DNA from: Actinoplanes liguriensis
Lineage (GTDB): Bacteria; Actinomycetota; Actinomycetes; Mycobacteriales; Micromonosporaceae
Assembly: GCA_000715855.1 (NCBI GenBank)
Contig: KL571386.1
Coordinates: 3,940-10,084, forward strand
DNA length: 6,145 nt
Direction of reading: 5' to 3'
Below are positions 1 through 5,713 of the stretch, piece by piece (position 1 is the stretch's first letter; each line of letters starts with the position of its first letter). A program made the translations under genes and the position numbers. The notes beneath the pieces are model-generated. The model did not search any database. It worked only from the letters and a program-made list of their open reading frames with translations, and was not told the DNA's origin.

Positions 1-20
1 GAGATGTGTATAAGAGACAG
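1..20. other. Residual Nextera (Tn5 mosaic end) sequencing adapter
   Basis: Bases 2-20 read AGATGTGTATAAGAGACAG, the 19-bp Tn5 transposase mosaic end present in every Nextera-type library adapter. The G at position 1 fits the read-2 adapter, in which the mosaic end follows G; the read-1 adapter has C there. This is untrimmed library sequence, not genomic DNA, and it marks the end of a contig. Read on the minus strand it has no stop in the frame of the neighbouring gene, so an automatic annotation would add a false tail (a hybrid Ala codon, then VSYTHL) to that partial protein. Confidence 0.96.
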
Positions 21-141
21 CGTCCACCCAGTCCCCGGCGTGCAGAACCACGTCGGCCGCCTCGATCGCCGCCCAGACCGGATCGGGCAGGTCACGGGCG
101 CGCTTCGGCACGTGGGTGTCGCTGATCAGGGTCAGTCGCAT
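21..141 (-). CDS. Metallophosphoesterase, YfcE/MJ0936-like, N-terminal fragment
   Basis: This is a 40-codon fragment, too short and too truncated for a standard ORF list. It starts at ATG 141-139 and opens MRLTLISDTHVPKRARDLPD, then ends in HAGDWVD at the contig edge. The DxH motif (Asp8, His10) and the GD motif (Gly36-Asp37) are the first two metal-ligand blocks of calcineurin-like phosphoesterases. The hydrophobic strand before DTH and the short gap to GDW fit the small YfcE/MJ0936 phosphodiesterase group, cytosolic proteins of about 150-200 aa. AGGA lies 7 nt before the ATG, which supports this start. The rest of the protein, including the downstream histidine motifs, is missing, so the substrate cannot be inferred. 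It is transcribed away from the glycosidase-like gene and need not be functionally linked to it. Confidence 0.85.
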
Positions 142-344
142 GGGTCCATCCTGGCCGGTGTGCGGTGATCAGTGACGTCAATCGGTCACCTCGGGCTCGT
201 GTCTTCCAAGCCGGGCCAGGACCGGGTAGCGCGGCGTCCCGGCGTCGAAGTGGCGCGAGTGCCCGGGCTGCTCCCGGTGGCGGCGACCGTTCGTACGCAA
301 ATCGAGGTTTTTGAAGGCTTTTGGGAGTTGTGGCGAGACTCGGC

Positions 345-360
345 GGAACCGGTTCCGGAA
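345..360. repeat. 16-bp palindromic element, distal copy
   Basis: GGAACCGGTTCCGGAA contains the perfect 12-bp palindrome GGAACCGGTTCC (345-356) overlapping the 8-bp palindrome TTCCGGAA (353-360). Fifteen of its 16 bases recur at 469-484, 124 bp downstream, in the same orientation. Both copies lie in non-coding DNA upstream of the F5/8C GH55-like gene. A repeated palindrome of this kind is a candidate binding site for a dimeric regulator. I do not recognise the motif as that of a known regulator. Confidence 0.55.
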
Positions 361-375
361 GAGCTGTTATCGGCG

Positions 376-395
376 GTCATGAAACACGTCATGAC
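376..395. repeat. 20-bp inverted repeat with 7-6-7 geometry
   Basis: GTCATGA (376-382) and its exact reverse complement TCATGAC (389-395) are separated by 6 nt. This spacing is typical of helix-turn-helix dimer operators (the CRP/FNR or GntR type). Because TCATGA is itself palindromic, GTCATGA also recurs as a direct repeat at 388-394. The dyad is about 100 bp upstream of the predicted -35 box and lies between the two copies of the 16-bp element. Function is inferred from symmetry and position only. Confidence 0.4.
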
Positions 396-446
396 AATTG
401 TTACCAACGCCGTGAACTGCGGAAACACTATGGACGGCGGTGTGAA

Positions 447-459
447 CGCTGTAACAGCG
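447..459. repeat. 13-bp dyad CGCTGT-A-ACAGCG
   Basis: This is a perfect 6-bp inverted repeat around a single central A, 10 bp before the proximal copy of the 16-bp element and about 40 bp before the predicted -35 box. GTGAAC just before it (442-447) also occurs 30 bp upstream at 412-417. It could be a regulator site, or a chance palindrome within a dyad-rich stretch. Confidence 0.3.
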
Positions 460-468
460 AGGCTGTCC

Positions 469-486
469 GGTACCGGTTCCGGAACC
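469..486. repeat. Palindromic element, promoter-proximal copy
   Basis: GGTACCGGTTCCGGAACC contains a perfect 12-bp palindrome, GGTTCCGGAACC (475-486). Its first 16 bases match the element at 345-360 with one change. It ends 11 bp before the predicted -35 box, about 48-65 bp upstream of the predicted start site, where activators often bind. The 124-bp spacing between copies is close to 12 helical turns, so one protein could bind both on the same face of the DNA. This is inference from position. Confidence 0.5.
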
Positions 487-497
487 TCGCAACATCC

Positions 498-527
498 TGG
501 ACATCGATTGGTAACGACTCTTAGCGT
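498..527 (+). promoter_or_regulatory. Predicted housekeeping promoter for the F5/8C GH55-like gene
   Basis: TGGACA (498-503) matches the -35 consensus TTGACA at 5 of 6 positions. After an 18-bp spacer, TAGCGT (522-527) fits the actinobacterial -10 pattern TAGNNT. Transcription would begin near 533-536, giving a leader of about 55 nt before ATG 591. An 18-bp dyad (536-553) overlaps the expected start site and a palindromic element sits just upstream of the -35 box, as expected for a regulated promoter. Confidence 0.55.
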
Positions 528-535
528 CGTGGCAC

Positions 536-553
536 CGGGTGAGCGCTCTCCCG
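536..553. promoter_or_regulatory. Putative LacI-family (CebR/CelR-like) operator
   Basis: The two 9-base halves are CGGGTGAGC and GCTCTCCCG. They form an 18-bp dyad in which eight of nine pairs match, the only exception being a symmetrical T/T. The core GAGCGCTC with its central CG is identical to the core of TGGGAGCGCTCCCA, the operator of CebR in Streptomyces and CelR in Thermobifida. Aligned on the core, 10 of the 14 operator positions agree. The dyad begins at the predicted transcription start, a typical repressor position. A LacI-family repressor answering to a glucan-derived oligosaccharide would fit the GH55-like product, but the outer bases differ and no regulator gene is in view. Confidence 0.45.
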
Positions 554-590
554 CTACCTAGTTTTCCCCCGTCCTTGCTAGGAGACCCCC

Positions 591-2780
591 ATGAGACGCT
601 CCCGCTGGCGGAGCGGCGCGATAGTCGGCCTGACGGCCGCCGTCGTCGCCGGTTATGCCGCGATCACCATGTCCGGCGCCTCGGCCGCCGAGACGCTGCT
701 GTCACAGGGCAAGCCCGCGACCGCCTCCTCCACCGAGGCGGCCGGGGCCTACCTGGCCTCGGAAGCCGTCGACGGCAACCTCGGCACCCGCTGGGCATCC
801 GCCTTCTCCGACCCGCAGTGGCTGCAGGTCGACCTGGGCAGCACGCAGACGATCAGCCGGGTCGAGCTCAACTGGGAGACCGCCGCCGGCAAGGCGTTCC
901 AGATCCAGGTGTCGGACAACGCGAGCACCTGGACCTCGATCTACTCGACGACCACGTCGACCGGTGGGAACCAGAACCTGTCGGTGAACGGCGCCGGCCG
1001 TTACGTCCGGATGTACGGCACCCAGCGGACCACCGGCTACGGCTACTCGCTGTGGGAGTTCAAGGTGTACGGCGGCGGGACGACCACGCCGACCGACCCG
1101 ACCACCTCCCCGTCCGGCCCGACTCTGCCCGGCGGCGGGAGCCTCGGCGCCCAGGTCACCGTCTTCGACCCGAGCATGTCGAGCGCGTCGATCCAGGCCA
1201 CGGCCGACACGATCTTCAAGCAGCAGGAGACGAACCAGTTCGGCACCCAGCGCAACCTGCTGGCGTTCAAGCCGGGCACCTACAACGGCCTGAACATCCA
1301 GGTCGGCTTCAACACCTCGGTGATCGGTCTCGGTCAGAACCCGCAGGACGTGCGGATCAACGGGGACATCACGGTCGACGCCGGCTGGTTCCAGGGCAAC
1401 GCCACCCAGAACTTCTGGCGCTCGGTCGAGAACATCTCGCTCTACCCGGTCTCCGGCGCCGACCGGTGGGCCGTGTCGCAGGCCGCGCCGTTCCGCCGGA
1501 TGGACGTGCACGGCGACCTGAACCTCGCCCCGAACGGCTACGGCTGGGCGTCCGGCGGCTACATCGCCGACTCGCGGATCAGCGGTGTCGAGGGCCAGTA
1601 CTCGCAGCAGCAGTGGTTCACCCGGAACAGCCAGATCGGGTCGAACTCCAACGCGGTCTGGAACCAGACGTTCGTCGGAGTGCAGGGTGCGCCGGCGAGC
1701 AGCTTCCCGAACCCGCCGTACACCACGATCGCGCAGACCCCGGTAATCCGGGAGAAGCCGTACCTGTACCTGAACGGCAGCGACTACGCGGTCTTCGTCC
1801 CCAGCCTGTCGACCAATTCGTCCGGTGTGAGCTGGGCGAACGGCAACACGCCGGGCACCAGCATCCCGCTGAGCCAGTTCTACGTGGCGAAGCCGGGTGA
1901 CAGCGCGGCGACGATCAACCAGGCGCTCGCCCAGGGCCTCAACCTGATCTTCCAGCCGGGCGTCTACCACGTCAACCAGACGATCAACGTGACCCGGGCG
2001 AACACCGTGGTGATGGGCCTCGGCTACGCGACGATCATCCCGGACAACGGCGTCACCCCGCTGCAGACCGCCGATGTGGACGGTGTGAAGATCGCCGGCC
2101 TGCTCTTCGACGCGGGCACCACCAACTCGGCGAACCTGCTGGTCATCGGCCCGAACGGCTCGTCCGCCAACCACGCGTCGAACCCGACCACGGTCCAGGA
2201 CGTGTTCTTCCGGATCGGCGGCTCGATCGCCGGCAAGGCCACCAACAGCCTGCTGGTGAACAGCAACAACACGATCATCGACCACATCTGGGCGTGGCGC
2301 GCCGACCACGGCAACGCCGGGACGTACGGCTGGACCGTGAACACGGCCGACAGCGGACTGATCGTGAACGGTCAGAACGTGACCGCGTACGGCCTGTTCG
2401 TCGAGCACTACCAGAAGTACGAGATCGTGTGGAACGGCAACGGCGGCAAGACGTACTTCCTGCAGAACGAGCAGCCGTACGACCCGCCGACCCAGGCGGC
2501 GTGGCGCAGCGGGGCCAACGGCTACGCGGCGTACAAGGTGGCCGACTCGGTGACCAGTCACGAGGCGTGGGGGCTGGGCAGCTACTGCTACTTCAACGTG
2601 AACCCGAGCATCCACTCGAACAACGGCTTCGAGGTGCCGGTGAACTCCGGGGTGAAGCTGCACAACCTGCTCACCGTGTCGCTCGGTGGCAACGGCGTGA
2701 TCGACCACGTGGTCAACAACACCGGGGCCGCGGCTCAGGGGACCGCGACCGTACCGTCGTATCTCGTCAGTTTCCCGTAG
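591..2780 (+). CDS. Secreted F5/8C (CBM32-like) double beta-helix protein, GH55-like
   Basis: The 729-aa product starts with a Sec signal peptide (residues 1 to about 32: basic MRRSRWR, a hydrophobic stretch, cleavage near ASA-A). Residues about 35-162 form an F5/8 type C domain, with motifs such as AVDGNLGTRW, WLQVDLG and the closing WEFKVYG; these discoidin/CBM32 modules bind sugars. A Thr/Pro/Ser/Gly linker (about 163-184) leads to a Gly/Asn-rich beta-helix region to the C-terminus. That region contains two related modules, with FKPGTY (226-231) then a V-I-G-L-G turn (to 248), and FQPGVY (454-459) then V-M-G-L-G (to 478). This resembles the paired helices of GH55 beta-1,3-glucanases. Glu605, Glu611 and Glu627 are candidate catalytic acids, unassigned. 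From memory, close actinobacterial relatives are often named adenylyl cyclase, but no cyclase domain is visible. AGGAG (580-584) is 6 nt before the ATG. The substrate is uncertain: beta-1,3-glucan is likeliest, and another beta-helix lyase or hydrolase is possible. Confidence 0.8.
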   Translation: MRRSRWRSGAIVGLTAAVVAGYAAITMSGASAAETLLSQGKPATASSTEAAGAYLASEAVDGNLGTRWASAFSDPQWLQVDLGSTQTISRVELNWETAAGKAFQIQVSDNASTWTSIYSTTTSTGGNQNLSVNGAGRYVRMYGTQRTTGYGYSLWEFKVYGGGTTTPTDPTTSPSGPTLPGGGSLGAQVTVFDPSMSSASIQATADTIFKQQETNQFGTQRNLLAFKPGTYNGLNIQVGFNTSVIGLGQNPQDVRINGDITVDAGWFQGNATQNFWRSVENISLYPVSGADRWAVSQAAPFRRMDVHGDLNLAPNGYGWASGGYIADSRISGVEGQYSQQQWFTRNSQIGSNSNAVWNQTFVGVQGAPASSFPNPPYTTIAQTPVIREKPYLYLNGSDYAVFVPSLSTNSSGVSWANGNTPGTSIPLSQFYVAKPGDSAATINQALAQGLNLIFQPGVYHVNQTINVTRANTVVMGLGYATIIPDNGVTPLQTADVDGVKIAGLLFDAGTTNSANLLVIGPNGSSANHASNPTTVQDVFFRIGGSIAGKATNSLLVNSNNTIIDHIWAWRADHGNAGTYGWTVNTADSGLIVNGQNVTAYGLFVEHYQKYEIVWNGNGGKTYFLQNEQPYDPPTQAAWRSGANGYAAYKVADSVTSHEAWGLGSYCYFNVNPSIHSNNGFEVPVNSGVKLHNLLTVSLGGNGVIDHVVNNTGAAAQGTATVPSYLVSFP

Positions 2781-2793
2781 GGATGTGAACGAA

Positions 2794-2824
2794 AGGCGGC
2801 GCGTCCTCCGGGGACGCGCCGCCT
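2794..2824. terminator. Shared hairpin terminator between convergent genes
   Basis: A perfect 13-bp stem (2794-2806 paired with 2812-2824, nearly all G/C) closes a 5-nt TCCGG loop. It fills the 51-bp gap between the stop of the GH55-like gene (2780) and the stop of the opposing heparinase-like gene (2832). There is no U-tract after it on the plus strand, and only TT then CGTT on the minus strand. U-poor hairpins of this kind are common terminators in actinobacteria. Its place between convergent genes suggests it works in both directions. Confidence 0.75.
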
Positions 2825-2831
2825 CCGCGGT

Positions 2832-4496
2832 TCAGGAGAGCTGGAACACCGTGGTGACCGGGGCGCCGCCGGCCGAGCCGAGACTGAGCTGGTAGGCGGC
2901 CTTCTTGACGTGCAGCCGCGGCGAGACCCAGCCTTGCGGGGAGTCCCCGGAGCCGCACCAGACGCCGGTCACCCTGCCGGTCGTCGTGATCGTCAGACGA
3001 CGGCCGGCGGGGTTCTCGAAGGTCAGGTCCTGCCCGCCGATGCTGCCGGTGACCAGCTCCCAGGCGGGGTCGAGATGCCAGTTCTGGGCCCAGTCCTCGA
3101 CCCCGGTGAAGGTGTCGGTGACGGACAGCCGGGCCTGGTTCTGCCTGATCGAGAGCTGGCGGGTGTGCGGCGGGCCGTAGACCGTGTCGGCCACCGTGAT
3201 CCGGTGCTCGGCAGCGCCGAAGTCGCTGCTGGTGACCGTGCTGGTGCCGCGGGCGACGATCGTCGCGCCGACCGGTGCGGCGACGTTCTGGCTCTCCGGG
3301 GTCCGGCGGTAGCCGCTCAGCTCGTCGGCGTCGTCGTAGCTGTAGCGACCGGTGCCGGTCAGCACCCGGGTGCCCAGGGCCGACCAGGTCACGCCGCCGG
3401 CACGGTTCTGCTGGCCGTGCGCCCAGCGCTTCGGGCCGTAGCGCACCGTGTAGTAGACGGCGTCCGGGTCGGTCCAGCTGGTGCGGCCGATGACCCACCC
3501 GGCCTGGTCGTCGCGCAGCACCAGGTCACCCGTGGTCTTCCGGGGCCGGCCGGCGATCGCGTCCGAGTCGCCGACCTGGACGAGCCTGCCGTCCGGCTCG
3601 GTCATGAAGCTCTCGATGCGCTGGGCCTTCTGCACCGTGGCCCGGATCCGGCGCGCGTGGTCCGCATACCCGGGCAGCGACTCCAGCGCTGTCGCCGCGC
3701 TCGTCCACAGACTCGTATTGGTGACCTGGTACGTGGACGCCTGCTCGAGGGTGACGCCCTGCGCGGAGAAGGCCGCGGGCGCCTCGGCGACGAGCCGGTC
3801 GGCCGCCTTCGTGATCCATTCCGGTCGCCCGGTCAGCTTTCCCGCGGCGATCATCCGCAGGTTGGCCATCAGGCCGTGGTTGTGGGTCACCGGCACGTTC
3901 GGCGGGCCGTAGTAGCGGTCCCCGGTCAGCACCGCGACGTCGGCGGCCATCCCGGGGACGAGCTCCGGCGCGCGGGTGAGGGCGTACAGGCAGTTCTCGC
4001 TCTTGAGGCGGTTCAGCGCGGTGCCCTCGTCCCAGCCGTGCTCGCTGCGGTGCGGGTCCGGGTTGAGCTGGTGGAACAGCACCGCCTGCCGGATCAGGAT
4101 GCTGAGCGCGTCGAGCTGCCCGTCCTGCGCGGCACGCCGGGCCAGCGGTCCCATCCACATCAGGCCGAGGTACCGCATCTGCCAGGTAGGGTCGGCGACC
4201 GGCAACTTGCGCAGCGACCCGGCGGTGAACTGCTCCGCGGTGAAGGGCGGGGCGGGCGTCAGGACGACGCGGATCGGCTTGCCGTCCGGGACCGGACGTC
4301 GGGACGCCGCCGGGCAGAGCTCCCGCACGTCCGGGTCGGTCCGTGGATCGATGGGCAACGAGTTGAGCACCGGCAGCGGGCCGTAGTGGACCGGTTGCGG
4401 CTGCACAGGTACAAAAACGGCCACGCCCAGGACGACGGCTAAGAGAACTCTGAGCCGTCCCGGTCCTGTGCGAGCCGAGAACAGGCGGCCTCGCAT
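2832..4496 (-). CDS. Exported heparinase II/III-family protein (lyase-like)
   Basis: The 554-aa product begins at ATG 4496-4494, with GGGGG 7 nt upstream. A basic N-terminus is followed by a hydrophobic helix (about 15-31) with no clear AxA cleavage site and no lipobox, so it may be secreted or stay anchored. Residues about 90-300 look like the alpha/alpha toroid of heparinase II/III-type lyases, with GWDEGTALNRLKSENCLY (154-171), THNHG (204-208) and EQASTYQ (251-257). His205/His207 and Tyr256 are candidate catalytic residues. Residues about 320-554 are beta-rich, like the C-terminal sandwich of the family. At 360-365, where I expect HGHxDH, it reads HGQQNR, and the later Asp-Pro-Gly-type motif reads TGTG (380-383), so the metal site may be lost. 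The uronic-acid polysaccharide attacked cannot be told from sequence. It converges on the GH55-like gene and diverges from the sugar-importer operon. A longer frame from ATG 4622 is rejected: it would bury the signal helix and cover the divergent promoter. Confidence 0.75.
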   Translation of the reverse strand: MRGRLFSARTGPGRLRVLLAVVLGVAVFVPVQPQPVHYGPLPVLNSLPIDPRTDPDVRELCPAASRRPVPDGKPIRVVLTPAPPFTAEQFTAGSLRKLPVADPTWQMRYLGLMWMGPLARRAAQDGQLDALSILIRQAVLFHQLNPDPHRSEHGWDEGTALNRLKSENCLYALTRAPELVPGMAADVAVLTGDRYYGPPNVPVTHNHGLMANLRMIAAGKLTGRPEWITKAADRLVAEAPAAFSAQGVTLEQASTYQVTNTSLWTSAATALESLPGYADHARRIRATVQKAQRIESFMTEPDGRLVQVGDSDAIAGRPRKTTGDLVLRDDQAGWVIGRTSWTDPDAVYYTVRYGPKRWAHGQQNRAGGVTWSALGTRVLTGTGRYSYDDADELSGYRRTPESQNVAAPVGATIVARGTSTVTSSDFGAAEHRITVADTVYGPPHTRQLSIRQNQARLSVTDTFTGVEDWAQNWHLDPAWELVTGSIGGQDLTFENPAGRRLTITTTGRVTGVWCGSGDSPQGWVSPRLHVKKAAYQLSLGSAGGAPVTTVFQLS

Positions 4497-4566
4497 GGAA
4501 TTTCCCCCGTGGATGCGGTGCGGTCCGGTGTGGAACGTACCGATCGGACAACCTTCCTCATGGGAT

Positions 4567-4588
4567 GTGAAACCCACGTGAGTGTCAC
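4567..4588. promoter_or_regulatory. 22-bp dyad in the divergent control region
   Basis: The halves GTGAAACCCAC (4567-4577) and GTGAGTGTCAC (4578-4588) are inverted repeats with 9 of 11 pairs matched and a CACGTG centre. The outer GTGA and TCAC arms are perfect. It lies in the 185-bp gap between the heparinase-like gene and the binding-protein gene, centred about 73 bp upstream of the predicted start of the importer transcript, so it could act on either gene. The central CG fits LacI-family operators, but no regulator can be named. Confidence 0.45.
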
Positions 4589-4615
4589 TTTCGGCAATGC
4601 TCTGGAAACCCTGAG

Positions 4616-4644
4616 TTGACATCGCGGAGGGGCGGGCGTCTACT
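4616..4644 (+). promoter_or_regulatory. Predicted promoter of the sugar-importer operon
   Basis: TTGACA (4616-4621) is a perfect -35 box. A 17-bp spacer leads to TCTACT (4639-4644), matching TATAAT at four of six positions. The predicted start site is near 4651, leaving a leader of about 30 nt before ATG 4682. The TTG of the -35 box also opens the longest reading frame of the gene, so that upstream start would lie outside the transcript. This supports the start at 4682. Confidence 0.6.
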
Positions 4645-4681
4645 CCAAGACAACGGCGTCCCTCGATGTGGCGGAGGCGGC

Positions 4682-5704
4682 ATGCGCAGGCTGATGGCGG
4701 TCATGGGCTGCGTGTCGCTGGTGCTGGCCGGCGCTGCCTGCAACCGGGGGAACGGCGAGCCCGTGGTCGGGCTGATCACCAAGACCGACACGAATCCGTT
4801 CTTCGTGACGATGAAGCACGGCGCTCAGCGCGCCGCCGGGCCACAGGGCGTCGACCTGCAGACCTTCGCCGGCAAAGTGGACGGTGACAACGAGGCCCAG
4901 GTTCAGGCCATCGAGAACCTCATCTCGTACGGCGCCAAGGGCTTCCTGATCACGCCGAACGACTCGAAAGCGATCGTGCCGTCGCTGGACCGGGCCCACA
5001 AGGCGAACATGCTGGTCATCGCCCTGGACACGCCCGTCGATCCGCCGGACGCCGCGGACGCCACCTTTGCCACCGACAACTACCAGGCCGGGAAGCTGAT
5101 CGGCGAGTGGGCGAAGGCGAAGTTCGCCAAGGACGGCAAGACCGCGAAGATCGCGATGCTCGACCTCAACCCGAACCAGGTCTCCGTGGACGTCAAGCGG
5201 GACCAGGGCTTCCTGGAGGGGTTCGGGATCCCGAACGGCGACCCGAACCGGATCGGCGACGAGAACGACCCGCGGATCGCCGGGCACGACGTCACCGACG
5301 GCAACGAGGAGGGCGGCCGTACCGCGATGGAGAACCTCTTCCAGAAGGACCCGTCGATCAATCTGGTCTACACCATCAACGAGCCCGCGGCGGCCGGCGC
5401 ATACCAGGCGCTCAAGGCGGCCGGCAAGGACAAGGACGTCACGATCGTCTCGGTCGACGGGGGCTGCCCGGGCGTGGACAACGTCACGAACGGGGTCATC
5501 GGGGCCACCTCGATGCAGTTCCCGATCAAGATGGCCGAGCTCGGCGTCGAGGCGATCGCGAAGTACGCCAAGGACGGCACGAAACCGCAGAACACCGCCG
5601 GCAAGGACTTCATCGACACCGGCGTCCAGCTGATCACCGACGACCCGCAGGCCGGCGTGGAGGCGAAGGACTCCGCGTGGGGCAAGCAGAACTGCTGGGG
5701 GTGA
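4682..5704 (+). CDS. frcB: Fructose-type ABC importer, sugar-binding lipoprotein (FrcB-like)
   Basis: The 340-aa protein is a periplasmic-binding-protein-like (Peripla_BP_4, RbsB type) receptor that would deliver a monosaccharide to the ABC permease encoded next. [11 protein letters not shown] (31-41), [11 protein letters not shown] (128-137), [12 protein letters not shown] (208-219), [11 protein letters not shown] (231-241) and VDGGCPGV (258-265) closely resemble rhizobial fructose receptor FrcB. By analogy with RbsB, candidate sugar contacts are Asn38, Phe40/Phe41, Asp116, Arg173, Asn233, Asp259 and Gln279. The N-terminus is a lipoprotein signal with Cys20 as probable lipid site, but the lipobox AGAAC has Gly at -3 where Leu/Val/Ile/Ala is usual. 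Cys261 and Cys338 are the only other mature cysteines. GGAGG lies 4 nt before ATG 4682; a TTG start 66 bp upstream is rejected because it coincides with the -35 box. The family is clear; fructose rather than ribose, mannose or another sugar is inference. Confidence 0.85.
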   Translation: MRRLMAVMGCVSLVLAGAACNRGNGEPVVGLITKTDTNPFFVTMKHGAQRAAGPQGVDLQTFAGKVDGDNEAQVQAIENLISYGAKGFLITPNDSKAIVPSLDRAHKANMLVIALDTPVDPPDAADATFATDNYQAGKLIGEWAKAKFAKDGKTAKIAMLDLNPNQVSVDVKRDQGFLEGFGIPNGDPNRIGDENDPRIAGHDVTDGNEEGGRTAMENLFQKDPSINLVYTINEPAAAGAYQALKAAGKDKDVTIVSVDGGCPGVDNVTNGVIGATSMQFPIKMAELGVEAIAKYAKDGTKPQNTAGKDFIDTGVQLITDDPQAGVEAKDSAWGKQNCWG

Positions 5705-5713
5705 AGTCCCGAC

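Larger units (their letters stand above)
142..590. promoter_or_regulatory. Long intergenic control region with clustered dyads
   Basis: This 449-bp gap between two divergent genes has no convincing gene. The open frames across it use third positions unlike the neighbouring genes and lack ribosome-binding sites. From about 290 the sequence is clearly richer in A/T than the flanking coding DNA. Besides the sites listed separately it contains ACAATTGT (394-401), a perfect 8-bp palindrome, and two T-tracts (308-312 and 319-322) one helical turn apart. On the minus strand an open frame from TTG 300 to TGA 178 (40 codons) has fairly high third-position GC, about 35 of 40 codons by my count. It has no Shine-Dalgarno sequence, so it is not called as a gene. 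Confidence 0.6.

Noticed and set aside
308..322. Two T-tracts one helical turn apart, possible bent DNA
   Set aside because: Only two short tracts; too little to claim intrinsic curvature without calculation.
400..515. Distant inverted pair GTTACCAA (400-407) and TTGGTAAC (508-515)
   Set aside because: Only 8 bp and about 100 bp apart, with the second copy inside the promoter spacer; chance is a sufficient explanation.
172..561. 129-codon plus-strand frame with GTG start
   Set aside because: It has no ribosome-binding site, its second half uses A/T-ending codons unlike all real genes here, and it overlaps the predicted promoter and several dyads.
702..2708. 668-codon minus-strand frame opposite the GH55-like gene
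   Set aside because: It is rich in Arg, Val, His and Asp with no domain, a typical shadow in high-GC DNA. The plus strand has a signal peptide, F5/8C motifs and a ribosome-binding site.
2910..4442. 510-codon plus-strand frame opposite the heparinase-like gene
   Set aside because: Low-complexity Arg/Gly/Ala/Val composition and no domain; the minus strand carries coherent family motifs.
4501..4560. Minus-strand promoter for the heparinase-like gene
   Set aside because: One must exist in the divergent region, but I found no -35/-10 pair with acceptable spacing (TACGTT at 4539-4534 has no matching -35), so none is called.
4497..4622. Upstream ATG (4622) for the heparinase-like gene
   Set aside because: It would add 42 polar residues before the export helix and read through the divergent promoter region. 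ATG 4496 has a GGGGG ribosome-binding site and places the helix at the N-terminus.
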